Assembly: GCA_937900125.1 (NCBI GenBank)
Contig: CALCEK010000270.1
Location: forward strand, 1 to 8,363
Origin: an uncultured Treponema sp.
Lineage (GTDB): Bacteria; Spirochaetota; Spirochaetia; Treponematales; Treponemataceae
Reading direction: 5' to 3'
Length of the DNA: 8,363 nucleotides
Part shown: one piece after another, positions 6,882 to 8,363 of the stretch
How positions within the stretch are numbered: position 1 is the stretch's first letter
Layout: every line of letters starts with the position of its first letter
Notes under the pieces: model-generated
The model's database searches: none
The model's input: only the letters and a program-made list of their open reading frames with translations
Told to the model about the DNA's origin: nothing
Made by a program: the position numbers and the translations under genes

Positions 6882-6905
6882 GTGGATAACTTTGTTGATT
6901 TCCAC
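6882..6905. promoter_or_regulatory. Imperfect dyad next to the yajC -35 box (possible operator)
   Basis: GTGGA (6882-6886) and TCCAC (6901-6905) are inverted repeats with an inner AAC/GTT pairing. The right arm ends immediately before the -35 hexamer at 6906. A dyad in this position could be an operator, but the arms are short and may occur by chance. Confidence 0.25.
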
Positions 6906-6934
6906 TTGAAACTGCTTAAAAATAATGCTAGTAT
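6906..6934 (+). promoter_or_regulatory. Putative sigma70 extended -10 promoter for yajC-secD
   Basis: TTGAAA (6906-6911), a 17-nt spacer and TAGTAT (6929-6934), preceded by TG one base before the hexamer (6926-6927), form an extended -10 promoter. The predicted start is near 6941, giving a leader of about 35 nt before the ATG at 6976. The -10 hexamer itself matches 4 of 6 positions, but spacing and the TG element raise confidence. Confidence 0.55.
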
Positions 6935-6958
6935 GTCATACCAATTTAAATTGTAAAA

Positions 6959-6965
6959 AGGAAGG
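6959..6965 (+). promoter_or_regulatory. Shine-Dalgarno site for yajC
   Basis: AGGAAGG lies 10 nt before the ATG at 6976. It supports that start over the in-frame ATG at 6925, which lies upstream of the predicted transcript start and would place 17 polar residues before the protein. Confidence 0.65.
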
Positions 6966-6975
6966 CAGTTTTTTT

Positions 6976-7446
6976 ATGTCATTTGTTCCATTTTTTCTTC
7001 AAGATGCAAGTGCGGCTGGCAACGAGGCTGTGGGGATGGGCGGAACTTTTGGAATGTTGATTCCTCTTGTTCTTGTTATGCTCATAATGTATTTTTTTAT
7101 GATTCGTCCTCAAAATAAAAAACAAAAAGAAACGGAAGCAATGATTTCCGCTCTCAAAAAAGGTGATAAAGTTGTTACCATCGGAGGAATCCATGGGGTT
7201 GTAAGTTCAACAAAAGATTCCACCATTATATTGAAAGTTGATGATGGAACAAAAATTGAGTTTAACAAAACGGCTATAGCAACAGTTGTTGTGGACAAAC
7301 CCGCTGAAAACGCTACCGAAAAAAGTAAACCTGCCAAAAAAAGCATTTTTGCCTTTAACAAAAAAAGCGTTGCGGAAGAAATAAAAGAATCCGAATCAGA
7401 AAATCAAGATTCAGATTCAGAATCAGAGGAACATAAAGATGAATAA
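6976..7446 (+). CDS. yajC: Preprotein translocase subunit YajC with acidic C-terminal tail
   Basis: The product has 156 residues from the ATG at 6976. A short N-terminus (MSFVPFFLQDASAAG) precedes one membrane helix at about 27-44 (LIPLVLVMLIMYFFMI). The family hallmark RPQNKKQKE follows directly. The small cytoplasmic domain has LKKGDKVVTIGGIHGVV and ILKVDDGTKIEFNKTAIATVV. YajC associates with SecDF and the SecYEG/YidC translocon in the inner membrane. The bacterial protein is usually about 85-120 residues. Here the extra length is a lysine-rich stretch (KPAKKSIFAFNKKS) followed by a strongly acidic Ser/Glu/Asp tail (ESESENQDSDSESEEHKDE) encoded by near-repeats of GATTCA/GAATCA. The gene overlaps secD by 8 nt, the classic yajC-secD order. 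Confidence 0.95.
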   Translation: MSFVPFFLQDASAAGNEAVGMGGTFGMLIPLVLVMLIMYFFMIRPQNKKQKETEAMISALKKGDKVVTIGGIHGVVSSTKDSTIILKVDDGTKIEFNKTAIATVVVDKPAENATEKSKPAKKSIFAFNKKSVAEEIKESESENQDSDSESEEHKDE

Positions 7447-8092
7447 GAGAAGTCGTCTTATTGTTATTATTGCCGTATTAGCTATTTGTTTTGCATTTTT
7501 ATGGCCGTCTTTAAGCTGGTACGCATGGACTCCAAAGGAAGAGCAGGCTTTAGCTTTAAGTTCTTTGGAAAATATCAAGGATTACACTAGCACAAAAGCT
7601 GTAAAGGATGTTCACGATTTTGAAGCTCAGGTTAAAGCCGATTCTTCTGTGCTTTTGACGAGCGAACAAAAATGGCTTGAAAAAGGTGCAAAGGCTCTTT
7701 ACAAAGAAATGGGGCAAAAAGCTCCCTCCCCAATGACTTTACGCGATGCACTTTCTGCATTTTCTTCGGAACAAGAGTTGATTTCTTTTGTAGAAGACCA
7801 TTATCGAAGCAAAGTCTTAAAAAATAAAAACTATTACAAAAATTCTGTAAAATTAGGGCTTGATTTAAGCGGCGGTATGAACGTAATTGTAAAGGCTGAC
7901 CTTGACGCTGTTGTGCAAGCCCAAGCCGACAATGCAAATATCGATAGCGAAACTTTAAAAACGCAGGCGATGGCGCAAGCGATAGAAACGCTTTCTAGTC
8001 GTATTGACCGTTTTGGTTTGAGTTCGCCAATTATTCGGCAACAGGGCGAGGACAGAATCTACATTGAATTGCCAGGAAGTGCCGAAGCTGAC
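7439..8092 (+). CDS. secD: Protein translocase subunit SecD, N-terminal ~218 residues (cut by a chimeric join)
   Basis: SecD uses the proton gradient to help pull exported proteins out of the SecYEG channel. The start at 7439 overlaps yajC by 8 nt and has AGAGGA 8 nt upstream. TM1 spans ~7-24. The periplasmic part carries the diagnostic VKLGLDLSGGMNVIVKADL (137-155), then AIETLSSRIDRFGLSSPIIRQQGEDR (181-206) and IYIELPGSAEAD (207-218). Full-length SecD is usually 500-600 residues with six membrane helices, so the P1 head and TM2-6 are missing. The frame stays open to 8329, but residues 219-296 are unlike SecD and Cys-rich. They are the antisense of a foreign gene. The end given here is therefore the limit of credible SecD sequence, not a stop codon. 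Confidence 0.9.
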
Positions 8093-8093
8093 C
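8075..8093. other. Probable chimeric assembly junction (shared ~18-nt microhomology)
   Basis: These bases encode GSAEAD of SecD on the plus strand and the VSFGTS motif of a CbiK-like protein on the minus strand. Both are conserved parts of their families and read well up to this point from opposite sides. Left of it the minus-strand frame becomes nonsense (WQFNVDSVLAL). Right of it the plus-strand frame stops resembling SecD. Base composition also rises in GC to the right. Confidence 0.85.
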
Positions 8094-8363
8094 ACCAGCA
8101 GTTCGTTTTGCCCGATCGCATCCTGATTTCTTGGATCATCTGCGCTCGCATCACCAGTATCCAGTCCGAAATAATCCGGATCTTCCATCAGTTCCTTCTG
8201 CTCATCTGTCAGAGCATCCCATGCGGCTTTTGCAGCTTCACAGTCAGCATCTGTAGTCTGTGTTCTTTCCTGAACCTGAATTGCCTCGATCAGCGCCATT
8301 GCTTCATCTGCTGCTGCCTGGTCTTCTGATTCTCCGGCAAAGGCAGCTCCTGCACACATGCAT
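8075..8363 (-). CDS. Partial CbiK-like sirohydrochlorin cobaltochelatase, secreted form, from a different organism
   Basis: The minus-strand frame from 8362 to 8075 gives 96 residues, incomplete at both ends. It opens with the end of a signal peptide (CMCAGAAFAGE, likely cut after AFA). The ATG at 8359 is probably inside that signal peptide, not the start. A helical segment follows (AMALIEAIQVQERTQTTDAD, then AAKAAWDALTDEQKEL), then PDYFGLDTGDAS and DDPRN, and finally ELLVVSFGTS. That last motif begins the CbiK/type-II chelatase domain, which inserts cobalt or a related metal into a sirohydrochlorin-type tetrapyrrole. Exported CbiK-like proteins with this N-terminal extension are, from memory, common in gut Lachnospiraceae. 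The metal and substrate cannot be inferred because the catalytic histidines lie beyond the join. Base use is more GC-rich than in the treponemal genes. Confidence 0.75.

Larger units (their letters stand above)
6646..6975. other. 330-base divergent intergenic region
   Basis: This is the only gene-free stretch over 300 bases. From left to right it holds the short leader of the minus-strand Wzz-like gene and a poorly defined region without a convincing minus-strand promoter. The best minus-strand pair I could find is TTGCCC, 18 nt, TAATAT, and it is weak. A dense cluster of inverted repeats follows at 6758-6850. The right end has an imperfect dyad at 6882-6905 and the yajC promoter and leader. 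I see no credible small ORF and no tRNA. AAAACTCGC (6697-6705) recurs in inverted orientation at 6780-6788, partly inside the first hairpin. Confidence 0.7.

Noticed and set aside
8093..8331. SecD C-terminal part as read in the open frame to 8329
   Set aside because: Residues 219-296 are Cys/Ile-rich with no SecD motifs, and the opposite strand encodes a recognisable chelatase fragment. This is a by-product of the chimeric join, so it is not a natural truncation or a fusion.
7955..8359. Complete 134-residue minus-strand protein
   Set aside because: Only the part from 8363 to about 8075 is a real protein fragment. The rest is antisense to secD.

Overview
The window looks like a metagenomic contig from a host-associated treponeme (Spirochaetota). 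The grounds are the gene content: a spirochaete-type OmpA-domain protein with a GHTADV signature, an envelope lipoprotein beside a lytic transglycosylase, and yajC-secD. The base composition is AT-leaning. The genus is inferred from remembered family resemblance, not from a search. The last ~270 bases do not belong to this genome (see below).

Layout. (1) Bases 1-303, minus strand: the 5' part of an unrecognised multi-pass membrane protein that runs off the left edge. (2) Bases 304-367: a short divergent intergenic region with promoter-like boxes on both strands. (3) Bases 368-4045, plus strand: a compact probable operon of a TPR-like lipoprotein, a lytic transglycosylase with a C-terminal LysM domain, and an exported OmpA-domain protein. 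The first two genes overlap by 1 nt and the third follows after 40 nt. Together they form a peptidoglycan-remodelling and cell-envelope anchoring module. (4) Bases 4078-6645, minus strand, convergent to the operon: a two-gene polysaccharide export pair. A Wzz/GumC-like inner-membrane chain-length protein comes first, followed 9 nt later by a Wza-like export protein with several SLBB/beta-grasp units. (5) Bases 6646-6975: a 330-base divergent intergenic region. It holds a chain of three abutting perfect inverted repeats, a small fourth hairpin, and a good sigma70-type promoter for yajC. (6) Bases 6976 onward, plus strand: yajC, then secD overlapping it by 8 nt, both encoding Sec-translocon accessory membrane proteins.

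The right end is chimeric. SecD is normal up to about residue 218 (near base 8092). From there the plus-strand frame becomes non-SecD, cysteine-rich sequence. On the minus strand, bases 8363 to about 8075 encode the N-terminal part of a different protein, a secreted CbiK-like sirohydrochlorin cobaltochelatase of a type I associate with gut Firmicutes (Lachnospiraceae-like). The conserved SecD motif and the conserved CbiK motif occupy the same ~18 bases on opposite strands. This is what a false join at a shared k-mer in a metagenome assembly would look like.

I found no CRISPR array, tRNA, rRNA, transposase or phage gene. The strongest candidates for something not already explained are the inverted-repeat chain at 6758-6836 and, as a quality warning, the chimeric join.
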